From a virus: 32,884 nt of DNA. Shown here in pieces: positions 22,650 through 29,036 of this stretch. The first letter of the stretch is position 1, and each line of letters starts with the position of its first letter. The stretch lies in IMG/VR virus record IMGVR_UViG_3300035670_000831, positions 1 to 32,884 of that record. One strand, 5' to 3'. Made by a program: the position numbers and the translations under genes. Under the pieces are notes generated by a model that had not been told where the DNA came from, ran no database searches, and saw only the letters and a list, made by a program, of their open reading frames with translations.

Positions 22650-22824
22650 CTTCATCCTCGCTCTTGGTGATATCATCCCACTCATAGGAATAATTCACAT
22701 CATCAAAAGAAAGTACAATTGCATCTTGATCGAGGATAGCGCGGCACTTTTTGCAGTAGTGGTATTCAATACTGGATCCGGCTAGGTTTGATTTAATTTC
22801 ATTCTGGCATCTTAGGCACTGCAT
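22642..22824 (-). CDS. Small zinc-ribbon protein (60 aa)
   Basis: 60 residues with two knuckles, Cys3-x2-Cys6 and Cys24-x2-Cys27 (MQCLRCQNEI, EYHYCKKCRAIL), then an acidic tail rich in Asp/Glu (DDITKSEDEDE). It starts 26 nt inside the end of thyX with GGAG seven bases upstream, and ends by overlapping the transglycosylase start. The four Cys should bind one zinc. It may bind nucleic acid or a protein partner such as host RNA polymerase; the role is unknown. Confidence 0.7.
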   Translation of the reverse strand: MQCLRCQNEIKSNLAGSSIEYHYCKKCRAILDQDAIVLSFDDVNYSYEWDDITKSEDEDE

Positions 22825-23470
22825 TGATCAGCTCCATCGTCTTGGGGAAAATCGTTGATGCAATAGTATATACAGCTTTTGCAAATTCCTGCATTTCAAA
22901 TTGTGAATGATGATCCATTCTTAATTTTAGAAAGTGCATCACCGCCTGAGTACTAGCAGACCAGATACATTCGCTATAAGTACCAACTGGGAGAACGATT
23001 CTAGCCTGCTCCCTACATACTCCCAACTCAAGCAATTTTTGATAGTTGCAATAAGCGATTGTATAGGTCTCACTCAGCAAAGCCAGTGCATCCATATCAG
23101 CAGCATCATCTAGGTAGCCAAATGAAGATTGTTTGTTTTTAGTGTCTTGTAGTCTGAAGTGCTCCGGATAAAAGAAGCTCTCTTTGATCTCGGTATATCT
23201 TGCACTTTGCTCATTCCACGCACAGCCGATTTGATGTTTCATCCATTGCCTCAGTACAAAGATTGGCGCTTTAATTCTGAATTTGAGATTGCCATGTCTA
23301 AAGGGGGATGAGTGATTATGATCCCAAAGGTATCTTAAAAGTTTCTCATCTTTGCCGGTCCATTCTTTACTTTCTCCAGCATAAGAGACGCGAGCGGCAT
23401 TCACGATTGCCAGGTCATCCCCCATGTGGTCAATCAATTCAACAAATCCATCGTTCACTTCTATTTTCAT
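22799..23470 (-). CDS. thyX: Flavin-dependent thymidylate synthase ThyX
   Basis: 223 residues from the ATG at 23470, which has AAGGAG 5 nt upstream; a longer frame to 23542 lacks support. It makes dTMP from dUMP using FAD and methylene-tetrahydrofolate. Family features: AIVNAARVSYAGESKEW, SPFRHGNLKFRIKAPIFVLR with the conserved RH, WNEQSARY, and FLKLRMDHHSQFEMQ near the C-terminus. The usual RHR-x7-S signature reads KHQ-x8-S here (residues 78-89), a notable departure. First gene of the leftward operon that ends with dCMP deaminase, giving consecutive pathway steps. Confidence 0.9.
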   Translation of the reverse strand: MKIEVNDGFVELIDHMGDDLAIVNAARVSYAGESKEWTGKDEKLLRYLWDHNHSSPFRHGNLKFRIKAPIFVLRQWMKHQIGCAWNEQSARYTEIKESFFYPEHFRLQDTKNKQSSFGYLDDAADMDALALLSETYTIAYCNYQKLLELGVCREQARIVLPVGTYSECIWSASTQAVMHFLKLRMDHHSQFEMQEFAKAVYTIASTIFPKTMELINAVPKMPE

Positions 23471-23554
23471 GATACTCCTTAAAAAAATATTATATATTAT
23501 TATATAATAATTGCGTTTCATGTGTTTATATAACACACACAACAGGAGAAAATT
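23471..23554. promoter_or_regulatory. Divergent promoter region with TGTGTT palindrome
   Basis: An 84-bp gap between thyX and the rightward operon. It contains a long A/T run (about 23480-23510) and the perfect palindrome TGTGTT-TATAT-AACACA at 23521-23537, which includes a TATATAA -10-like core, followed by AGGAG before the 23555 start. Probable operator/promoter for the rightward operon; the thyX promoter must lie in the A/T run. Confidence 0.5.
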
Positions 23555-23830
23555 ATGTTGAATACTTCTTTAATCAACCGTCTCATCAGCCTTGAGGGAG
23601 TTGTAGACGCGATGTTTAAGATCGAGGCGCCAGATATCGCGGCCGCTTTAAAGATCTGCATCAGTGACATCTTTTCAGATATGATCAAAAAACATGGTGA
23701 AGATCTTGAAAGACAATTCATTTTTGATCAAGAGATTGAGAATAGAATTAAGGATCTATCCGGCCAGAAATCATATGAAAGCGTCAAGCAAATCAAAGAA
23801 ATCTATGATCAACTAAAGGCCAAAAAATGA
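23555..23830 (+). CDS. Small helical protein, unknown (91 aa)
   Basis: 91 residues with AGGAG well placed before the ATG. Almost entirely helical: LINRLISLEGVVDAMFKI, then ALKICISDIFSDMIKKHGED, ending in a charged coiled-coil-like helix (VKQIKEIYDQLKAKK). No catalytic motif. First gene of the rightward middle operon that leads to SSB and terminase; it overlaps the next start by ATGA. Unknown function. Confidence 0.6.
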   Translation: MLNTSLINRLISLEGVVDAMFKIEAPDIAAALKICISDIFSDMIKKHGEDLERQFIFDQEIENRIKDLSGQKSYESVKQIKEIYDQLKAKK

Positions 23831-24273
23831 GAGAGTTTTCAGTTTATAAATTGCATGTGTCAATGGATGCCTTTAAAGGTGATTCCGTTTGCCTTCACAA
23901 TTTTTTCAAGACAATTTGTCTAGTCAAGAACTCCGGCGCTTTCACTTACAAAAGTACTGATGCTGGCTTTGCTATCGGCTCAACAACATCAAATATTATC
24001 CTTGATGTATGCATTGATGACTATGAATATACAAACGAATATTTTGATCTGATGCTAGACAATAAAACCATCTCAATGAGATATCTTGTTGAAAAAATGG
24101 TGACCATCTCTTTAAAGGTCGTTCGCAATCGCAGTTATTGCAAACAAGTTTTAGCCGCTCAAGATCCAGAAAAGGAATTGATCAAGCTGGCAAATAAATT
24201 TTACAAAACACTTTACATTTCAGCAGTGGATAATCTCCATCGCACAAAGAGAGTCTTAAAAAATGCTCAATAG
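23827..24273 (+). CDS. Unknown protein upstream of ssb (148 aa)
   Basis: 148 residues, ATGA-coupled to the gene before and overlapping the SSB start by 11 nt. Mixed composition: strands near the start (FSVYKLHVSMDAF, then FTYKSTDAGFAIGS), an acidic stretch (DVCIDDYEYTNEYF), and a basic helical C-terminus (FYKTLYISAVDNLHRTKRVL). No recognised domain. The coupling with SSB suggests a DNA-metabolism role, but nothing in the sequence proves it. Confidence 0.6.
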   Translation: MREFSVYKLHVSMDAFKGDSVCLHNFFKTICLVKNSGAFTYKSTDAGFAIGSTTSNIILDVCIDDYEYTNEYFDLMLDNKTISMRYLVEKMVTISLKVVRNRSYCKQVLAAQDPEKELIKLANKFYKTLYISAVDNLHRTKRVLKNAQ

Positions 24274-24547
24274 AATGCACTTAATTGGCCGCGCTGGCAG
24301 TGATCCACAAATCAAGAAAATCGGTGAAAAAGATCTTGCTACTTTCTCCGTTGCCTATTCCGAACGATACAAAGATCAAGATCAAGTCACTTGGTTTAAT
24401 TGTGAAGTCTGGGGACAACTTGCCAATCTCGTCTCAACTCAACTTAAGAAGGGGGATAAGGTCACCGTTATCGGCAAGATCCAGATCAACCAACATGAGG
24501 GAAAGACTTATGTCAAACTTGTTGCCAGTGAGATTATCTTTCTATGA
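24263..24547 (+). CDS. ssb: Single-stranded DNA-binding protein, OB-fold, no acidic tail
   Basis: 94 residues covering one OB fold: MLNRMHLIGRAGSDPQIKKI at the N-terminus, then ATFSVAYSER, TWFNCEVWGQLANLV, KGDKVTVIGKIQI and TYVKLVASEI, all characteristic of bacterial-type SSB. It coats single strands at the replication fork. Compared with the usual ~170 residues it stops right after the OB fold, lacking the Gly/Gln linker and acidic tip that recruits repair proteins. An alternative start at 24275 would remove four residues. It sits between an unknown gene and an RHH-like gene with short overlaps. Confidence 0.88.
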   Translation: MLNRMHLIGRAGSDPQIKKIGEKDLATFSVAYSERYKDQDQVTWFNCEVWGQLANLVSTQLKKGDKVTVIGKIQINQHEGKTYVKLVASEIIFL

Positions 24548-24780
24548 AAATCAAAGATAGAAAATCAATCCTCAATCTGTATGTGTCAACAAAATTGATC
24601 AGCCTTCTAGATGCTTTCAGTGATAGGCACTCTATCAAAGTTTCAAAGCTGGCTGAAAAGCTGATGCTTGACGGTCTCAATAAGTCTGATCTTGATCAAG
24701 TCTTGTCTATCGATGATGATGATGCTATTGAGAAAATCACTACTAAAATCATTCGGGAGCTGGATCATGGCAAAGACTAA
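24544..24780 (+). CDS. Small ribbon-helix-helix-like protein
   Basis: 78 residues. The N-terminal third, SILNLYVSTKLISLLDAFSD followed by KVSKLAEKLMLDGL, has the strand-helix-helix pattern of RHH/CopG-type DNA-binding proteins. The C-terminal part is an acidic linker (SIDDDDAIEKI) and a helix. Starts by ATGA overlap with ssb and ends 14 nt inside the terminase small-subunit gene. Possibly a regulator of the packaging genes; weak assignment. Confidence 0.5.
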   Translation: MKIKDRKSILNLYVSTKLISLLDAFSDRHSIKVSKLAEKLMLDGLNKSDLDQVLSIDDDDAIEKITTKIIRELDHGKD

Positions 24781-25285
24781 AGCAATCGCTAAAAATGATA
24801 CGGTTGATTCTAAAGCCGGCAAAAATAGCACTGCACTAACGAAAAAGCCAGAAGAAGATAAGGCTGAAATCGCAAAGAGAAAGAGGCTGATCTCAACTGA
24901 GCAAGTACTTGATTTTATCTCTCAAGGCTTATCCCAAACTGATGCTTTATCTCTTGTTGGAATTGCTTATAGCACTTGGAATGGATGGATGAAATCTGAT
25001 CCGGATTTGGTGGCAGACATCAAACGAGCTGAAATCTCATTGAAGATCAAGCATCTTCAGAATATCCAAAGACATTCTGAAAGTGATGTTCGTGCAAGCC
25101 AATGGCTGCTTGCTCGCAAATTCCCCTCTGAGTTTGGGGAGAAATCAACGATTGATATGAATACAAAATCGGATGACTCAAAGGTGATCATCAATGTGAT
25201 CCAGCAGGTGCAAAAAGAGAAGCATGCTCAAGTCATACAAGTAACGCACGAATTGCCAGAAGAAACCGAAGATGAAGAAGACTGA
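24767..25285 (+). CDS. terS: Terminase small subunit
   Basis: 172 residues starting MAKTKAIAKN at 24767 (GGGAGC upstream); a frame extending to 24668 is not supported. After a Lys-rich unstructured lead, an HTH at residues ~44-75 (EQVLDFISQGLSQTDALSLV, then YSTWNGWMKSDPDL) should recognise the packaging site. RAEISLKIKHLQNIQ and the hallmark RASQWLLARKFPSEFG (109-124) follow, and an acidic tail (LPEETEDEED) would contact the large subunit. The next gene, overlapping by 14 nt, is the large subunit. Confidence 0.85.
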   Translation: MAKTKAIAKNDTVDSKAGKNSTALTKKPEEDKAEIAKRKRLISTEQVLDFISQGLSQTDALSLVGIAYSTWNGWMKSDPDLVADIKRAEISLKIKHLQNIQRHSESDVRASQWLLARKFPSEFGEKSTIDMNTKSDDSKVIINVIQQVQKEKHAQVIQVTHELPEETEDEED

Positions 25286-26663
25286 TATTGAGCTTAAACT
25301 TAATCCTTTGCAGATCGATCTGATCGACAAATTGATTTATTCAAATGATCCATTCATTGCCGTTAGAGCCGGCTGGGGTAGTGGTAAGACATCTGCTTTA
25401 GTATTCGCTCTATGGACCTGGTCAAGCATCCATCCAAACAAGTCATCTCTTCTGATCACCGACACGGCGCCGCGCTATCGATCGGTCTTAGGTCCAGAAA
25501 TTGAAAAGTGGCTTGTGCCTTATGGCTGGATATACCACCAGCAAGAAGGCAAGTGGACGGCTCCAAATGGCCATGTCGTTTGGTGCAGATCGTATTTCAG
25601 ACCAGGTACAAGAGACGCAACACATAATCCACTTGAAGGCCTTAACATCACAAGCGGATTGGCGTTGATTGATGAATGTCAGACTCTATCCGAAGAAGTG
25701 GCTCAAAAGACTTTAGGCCGTCTTCGATCTGGTCCATCTCCGAAGCTCGTTATGGTTGGCCTGCCAGTTTGGGGGGCGTGGTGGGTAGACTTTGCGGAGA
25801 AAGCCGGATGCTCACCAATCTTCTATTCAAGCCATGTCAACAAAAACAATCTATCTGAAGCATGGTTTGAAGCGGTCAAGAACCTACCGGAGGCCGAACG
25901 GCTGGCAATGGTGGAAAATCAGCCAAAGCCACCTCAAGGTGTGATCTATTCAGAATGGACAGCCAGCCACATCATCGATGATTGGCAATATCATCCATCT
26001 ATGTCATCGAGACTTGTTGTTGACTTCGGCTTTAGAAAGCCTTCAGTTTTGATCTTAGCTCATGATCCAATCTTAGAGGCTGATGTGATATGTGCTGAAA
26101 TCAATCCTCAAGAAATCACTTTGAGCGGTCTAGCAAAAGAGATCTTAAAGATTGCAGCGCCGAGACATTTGGCAAAACTTCATCAAGGCAAAATCTTGCT
26201 AGATGGTGCATCAGGTGATAAGGCTGGATCAGCTAGATCAGATCGAACCGCTCAATCTGCATTTCATGAGCTGTCTAAACCTATCGATCAAGGTGGCATC
26301 GATCTGCCTTTTAGATGGTGCACTGATCCAATACGAACGGACATCTTAAACGGTATTCAAAGAGTCAAGCGCTTGATCCATCAACGCAAGATTTTATGCG
26401 CCAAAGAGGTTTGGGATAGAGGTGGATCTGCTCAAGGCAATTCATTCAGAAAAGCAATCTTGTCTTATGCTTGGGATGGTAAAGAGACGCCAAAGAAAGA
26501 CGGGAAGGAGGATCCTCTAGACGCTCTAAGATACGATGTCATAAATTGGCGCTGGAGAGATAGCGAAATTCAGCCAGATAAGCCAATTCCTCCAGCATCC
26601 CCCACGGTCAAAAGTAAGCTGCATCAAGTCAGCTCACATATAAAGATGATGAGGAGTCACTAA
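25272..26663 (+). CDS. terL: Terminase large subunit
   Basis: 463 residues. Packaging motor: ATPase domain with Walker A AGWGSGKTS (33-41), Walker B ALIDE (131-135), and motif-III-like LVMVGLPVWG. The C-terminal nuclease has LVVDFGFRKPS as its first acidic strand (about residue 245), ILLDGASGD further on, and a late DALRYD acidic site. It cuts the concatemer and drives DNA through the portal. The usual early adenine-binding segment is present as LNPLQIDLIDKLI. The stop forms TAATG with the methyltransferase start. The end-forming mechanism (cos or pac) cannot be told from the sequence. Confidence 0.93.
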   Translation: MKKTDIELKLNPLQIDLIDKLIYSNDPFIAVRAGWGSGKTSALVFALWTWSSIHPNKSSLLITDTAPRYRSVLGPEIEKWLVPYGWIYHQQEGKWTAPNGHVVWCRSYFRPGTRDATHNPLEGLNITSGLALIDECQTLSEEVAQKTLGRLRSGPSPKLVMVGLPVWGAWWVDFAEKAGCSPIFYSSHVNKNNLSEAWFEAVKNLPEAERLAMVENQPKPPQGVIYSEWTASHIIDDWQYHPSMSSRLVVDFGFRKPSVLILAHDPILEADVICAEINPQEITLSGLAKEILKIAAPRHLAKLHQGKILLDGASGDKAGSARSDRTAQSAFHELSKPIDQGGIDLPFRWCTDPIRTDILNGIQRVKRLIHQRKILCAKEVWDRGGSAQGNSFRKAILSYAWDGKETPKKDGKEDPLDALRYDVINWRWRDSEIQPDKPIPPASPTVKSKLHQVSSHIKMMRSH

Positions 26664-27421
26664 TGCTAAAAGAAAACACGATACACTTGGGAGACTGCCT
26701 TGATCTGATGCCATCCATCCCCAGTAAATCAGTTGATATGATCTTGTGTGATTTGCCTTATGGTACAACTGCCTGCGAATGGGATTCTATTATTGATATG
26801 ACTAGACTTTGGCAAGAGTATGAGAGAATTATCAAGGATAACGGCGCTATCGTTTTGACGGCCAACTCAGTATTTACTTTCAAACTTTGGTCAAGCAATC
26901 CATCCCTTTTTAGATATAAATGGATATGGCTAAAGAGTCGCAAAACAAGATTTCTTGATGCCAATAGAAAGCCGTTGGGAAATCACGAAGACATATTGAT
27001 TTTTTATAAGTCTCAACCTTGTTACAATCCGCAGATGACAAAGGGAGATCCCTATTTTCAAAGTCATGAGAAAAGTACAATGGGAGGGGGAAGCGTGAGC
27101 GGTGACTTGACTTTAAAGAGAAGGCCAACCATAAATAAAGGCTTGTATTATCCTATTGATGTTTTGAGCGTCCCAAATGAATCAAGCATCCATCCAACAC
27201 AAAAGCCAGTAGCCTTGTTTGAATACCTAATCAAAACCTACACCAATGAAAACGAATTAGTCTTAGATAACTGCTCAGGCAGTGGCACCACCGCCGTTGC
27301 CTGCATAAATACAAACCGCCGGTTTATCTGCATTGAAAGAGATGAGACTTATCACAAGAAGAGTCTTGAGAGACTGGCAAATCATGAACCGCTGTTGCAC
27401 ATGCTTTCTGCATATAAATGA
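26663..27421 (+). CDS. DNA methyltransferase (N6-adenine/N4-cytosine, beta class)
   Basis: 252 residues. Motif IV DLPYGTTACEWD (30-41) comes before motif I DNCSGSGTTA (202-211), the circular order of beta-class amino-methyltransferases. The target-recognition region lies between (KSRKTRFLDANRKPLGNHE). It would transfer a methyl from S-adenosylmethionine to an adenine or cytosine amino group. No partner endonuclease is next to it, so it is an orphan enzyme, probably shielding phage DNA from host restriction. Recognition sequence unknown. It lies between terminase and the two HTH paralogues. Confidence 0.9.
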   Translation: MLKENTIHLGDCLDLMPSIPSKSVDMILCDLPYGTTACEWDSIIDMTRLWQEYERIIKDNGAIVLTANSVFTFKLWSSNPSLFRYKWIWLKSRKTRFLDANRKPLGNHEDILIFYKSQPCYNPQMTKGDPYFQSHEKSTMGGGSVSGDLTLKRRPTINKGLYYPIDVLSVPNESSIHPTQKPVALFEYLIKTYTNENELVLDNCSGSGTTAVACINTNRRFICIERDETYHKKSLERLANHEPLLHMLSAYK

Positions 27422-27447
27422 ATTGAAAATGTGCAGAAAGGAGAAAG

Positions 27448-27858
27448 ATGATGCACAAAGAAATGACCGATGATGAGAGAGTTTTGATGATCGAGGAGAT
27501 GATTGAGCGCGGGGAAGTTTATCATGGATACAAAAATGAGATAAGAGTTGCTTGTGCTAAGCAACACAAGAGACGAACCTCATGCACCAAAGAGATGTTT
27601 ATGAGCGCTTATTCCCCCGAATTGCCTTGGCGAGTGATAGCCGAAAAACTCAAGATCAGTGAGTCTTTTTGTCTCAAGCTGAGTCATGAATACCTGGATT
27701 ATAGACGGCCATCCGTTTGGATAAAGGTGACTGATGAGCAAATCATTCAAGCATTCAAAGACCATGCTGGTGACAAGCTGATCACCATCGCAAAAAAGTT
27801 AAATATTCATTCCAGCTCATTGCTAGCCAGAGCAAGAAAATTGAAGATAAGACCATGA
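27448..27858 (+). CDS. HTH protein, paralogue 1
   Basis: 136 residues (AAGGAG just upstream; the second ATG at 27451 is equally possible). The start carries DERVLMIEEMIERGEVYHGY, almost the same as in the next gene. The middle (PWRVIAEKLKISESFCLKLS) and end (LITIAKKLNIHSSSLLARAR) each look like a helix-turn-helix, giving two DNA-binding units. A late-gene regulator placed just after packaging genes is plausible. Family not recognised. Confidence 0.65.
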   Translation: MMHKEMTDDERVLMIEEMIERGEVYHGYKNEIRVACAKQHKRRTSCTKEMFMSAYSPELPWRVIAEKLKISESFCLKLSHEYLDYRRPSVWIKVTDEQIIQAFKDHAGDKLITIAKKLNIHSSSLLARARKLKIRP

Positions 27859-28292
27859 GAAAAGATATGACTTCAGATGAAAGAATTTTGATGATCGAAG
27901 AAATGATCGAGCGGGGGGAGGTTTATCATGGCTATCGTGCGAATAAATACCCATCAACACTTCCAGAGACCAGCAAATCAAGTGTAAAGTACAAACCTAG
28001 AACGGCGGTTGAATGCTCCAAAGACAAATTCATGAGCATCTATTGTGCTGAAAAAAGCTGGGATACTATGGCGCAAGAGTTGGGAGTCAGCCGGCAGACT
28101 TGCATCAGACTGGCCTTTAAGTTTGGCATTGATGCAGGTGCAAAAGAACGAGCTTATAAAGTGCCTGATTCACAAATCAAGCAGGCCTTGATTGATCTTC
28201 CAGTAAAGGGATTGACTGGCATCGCAAGGGAATTAAAGATGAGTGTTCACACTCTGAGATATAGGATGAAAAGGCTTGAAATGATATGGTGA
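27855..28292 (+). CDS. HTH protein, paralogue 2
   Basis: 145 residues, ATGA-coupled to its paralogue. N-terminus DERILMIEEMIERGEVYHGY is near-identical to paralogue 1, then the sequences diverge apart from a shared middle HTH (SWDTMAQELGVSRQTCIRLA) and final HTH (LTGIARELKMSVHTLRYRMK). It probably arose by tandem duplication. Ends 1 nt before the end of the convergent gene 28294-28890. Likely DNA-binding; target unknown. Confidence 0.65.
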   Translation: MRKDMTSDERILMIEEMIERGEVYHGYRANKYPSTLPETSKSSVKYKPRTAVECSKDKFMSIYCAEKSWDTMAQELGVSRQTCIRLAFKFGIDAGAKERAYKVPDSQIKQALIDLPVKGLTGIARELKMSVHTLRYRMKRLEMIW

Positions 28293-28293
28293 C

Positions 28294-28890
28294 TTAAAGA
28301 GATAGATTGATCTTTTTAATCTTATCTTCCACTCTATCCAGTCGATCGGCCAATTCGTTATCACCGATCAAAATTCTAGTTTGATCTTTGGCTTGTGCAT
28401 CGATCTTGCTTTCTAAAATATTGATCTTCTTTTCAATCTCTTGTCTCTCAAAGTCACACACCAAAGCATGATCCTTATCCTCTCTCTCTTTCTTTTGCAT
28501 CTTCTGAAACATCAAAACAATTAAGATGATTAAAGCAAGTGGGGTATTGTCTTTAGTGATCTTCATGAGCTGCTGAAACTGATCAATTTCTGGCGGTAGC
28601 TCAATGAGTGATTGCGTTTGAGCTGGTGAAGGTGCATCAGCTTGAGCGATGAGCATTTGATCTTCTATCGGATATAAAAACATATCTTCTTCTTTCTGAT
28701 AAATGAATTGGTCTGGTACCATCTTTATTTTACCGTCTTTTTTAAGTAGCTTTTCAATTCTTTTTTCTGAGTAGTGGATAACCACTTTTGAGCCTTCCAG
28801 AAACTCGCAATCTTCCAATTCATATACTTGACCTTTGAAAAAGATCTTGCCGGAAGTAGTGATAAAAAATTCATCATCTATCTTGCACAT
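28294..28890 (-). CDS. Membrane protein with C-terminal coiled coil, unknown
   Basis: 198 residues. The N-terminal ~80 residues form a compact beta-like domain (EFFITTSGKIFFKGQVYELE). A Pro/Gln-rich linker follows, then one hydrophobic helix at about 116-128 (TPLALIILIVLMF), and a charged coiled coil to the end (ILESKIDAQAKDQ, ADRLDRVEDKIKKIN). It would sit in the inner membrane as an oligomer. It is the only leftward gene between the terminase block and the head genes, with AAGGTG before its ATG. Candidates are lysis control or superinfection exclusion; neither is proven. Confidence 0.6.
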   Translation of the reverse strand: MCKIDDEFFITTSGKIFFKGQVYELEDCEFLEGSKVVIHYSEKRIEKLLKKDGKIKMVPDQFIYQKEEDMFLYPIEDQMLIAQADAPSPAQTQSLIELPPEIDQFQQLMKITKDNTPLALIILIVLMFQKMQKKEREDKDHALVCDFERQEIEKKINILESKIDAQAKDQTRILIGDNELADRLDRVEDKIKKINLSL

Positions 28891-28934
28891 ATTTTCACCT
28901 TGAGTGTGTTTATCAATTCGGTTGCTTTATGTTT

Positions 28935-28967
28935 CTAGGTGCAGTTTTTCTTGCTTTCTGCACCTAG
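28935..28967 (+). terminator. Hairpin with T-rich tail (terminator-like)
   Basis: CTAGGTGCAG (28935-28944) and CTGCACCTAG (28958-28967) form a perfect 10-bp stem with a 13-base loop, followed on the + strand by TTTTAAATTTTATTTG. The T tract suits a rightward rho-independent terminator that would insulate the head operon from upstream read-through. The stem also sits just upstream of the head-gene promoter, so an operator role is possible. Confidence 0.55.
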
Positions 28968-28981
28968 TTTTAAATTTTATT

Positions 28982-28990
28982 TGATATAAT
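28982..28990 (+). promoter_or_regulatory. Extended -10 promoter for head genes
   Basis: TGATATAAT: a consensus TATAAT at 28985-28990 preceded by the extended TG. No good -35 is found at the expected distance. Transcription would begin near 28997, giving a ~40-nt leader and AAGGTG before the portal start at 29037. Confidence 0.55.
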
Positions 28991-29036
28991 CATATTTTGT
29001 GCAATAAGATATAAGTTAATTGATTAAGGTGAACAA

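Noticed and set aside
24668-24766. N-terminal extension of terminase small subunit
   Set aside because: It overlaps the RHH-like gene out of frame, is hydrophobic and Met-rich, and has no ribosome site; 24767 does.
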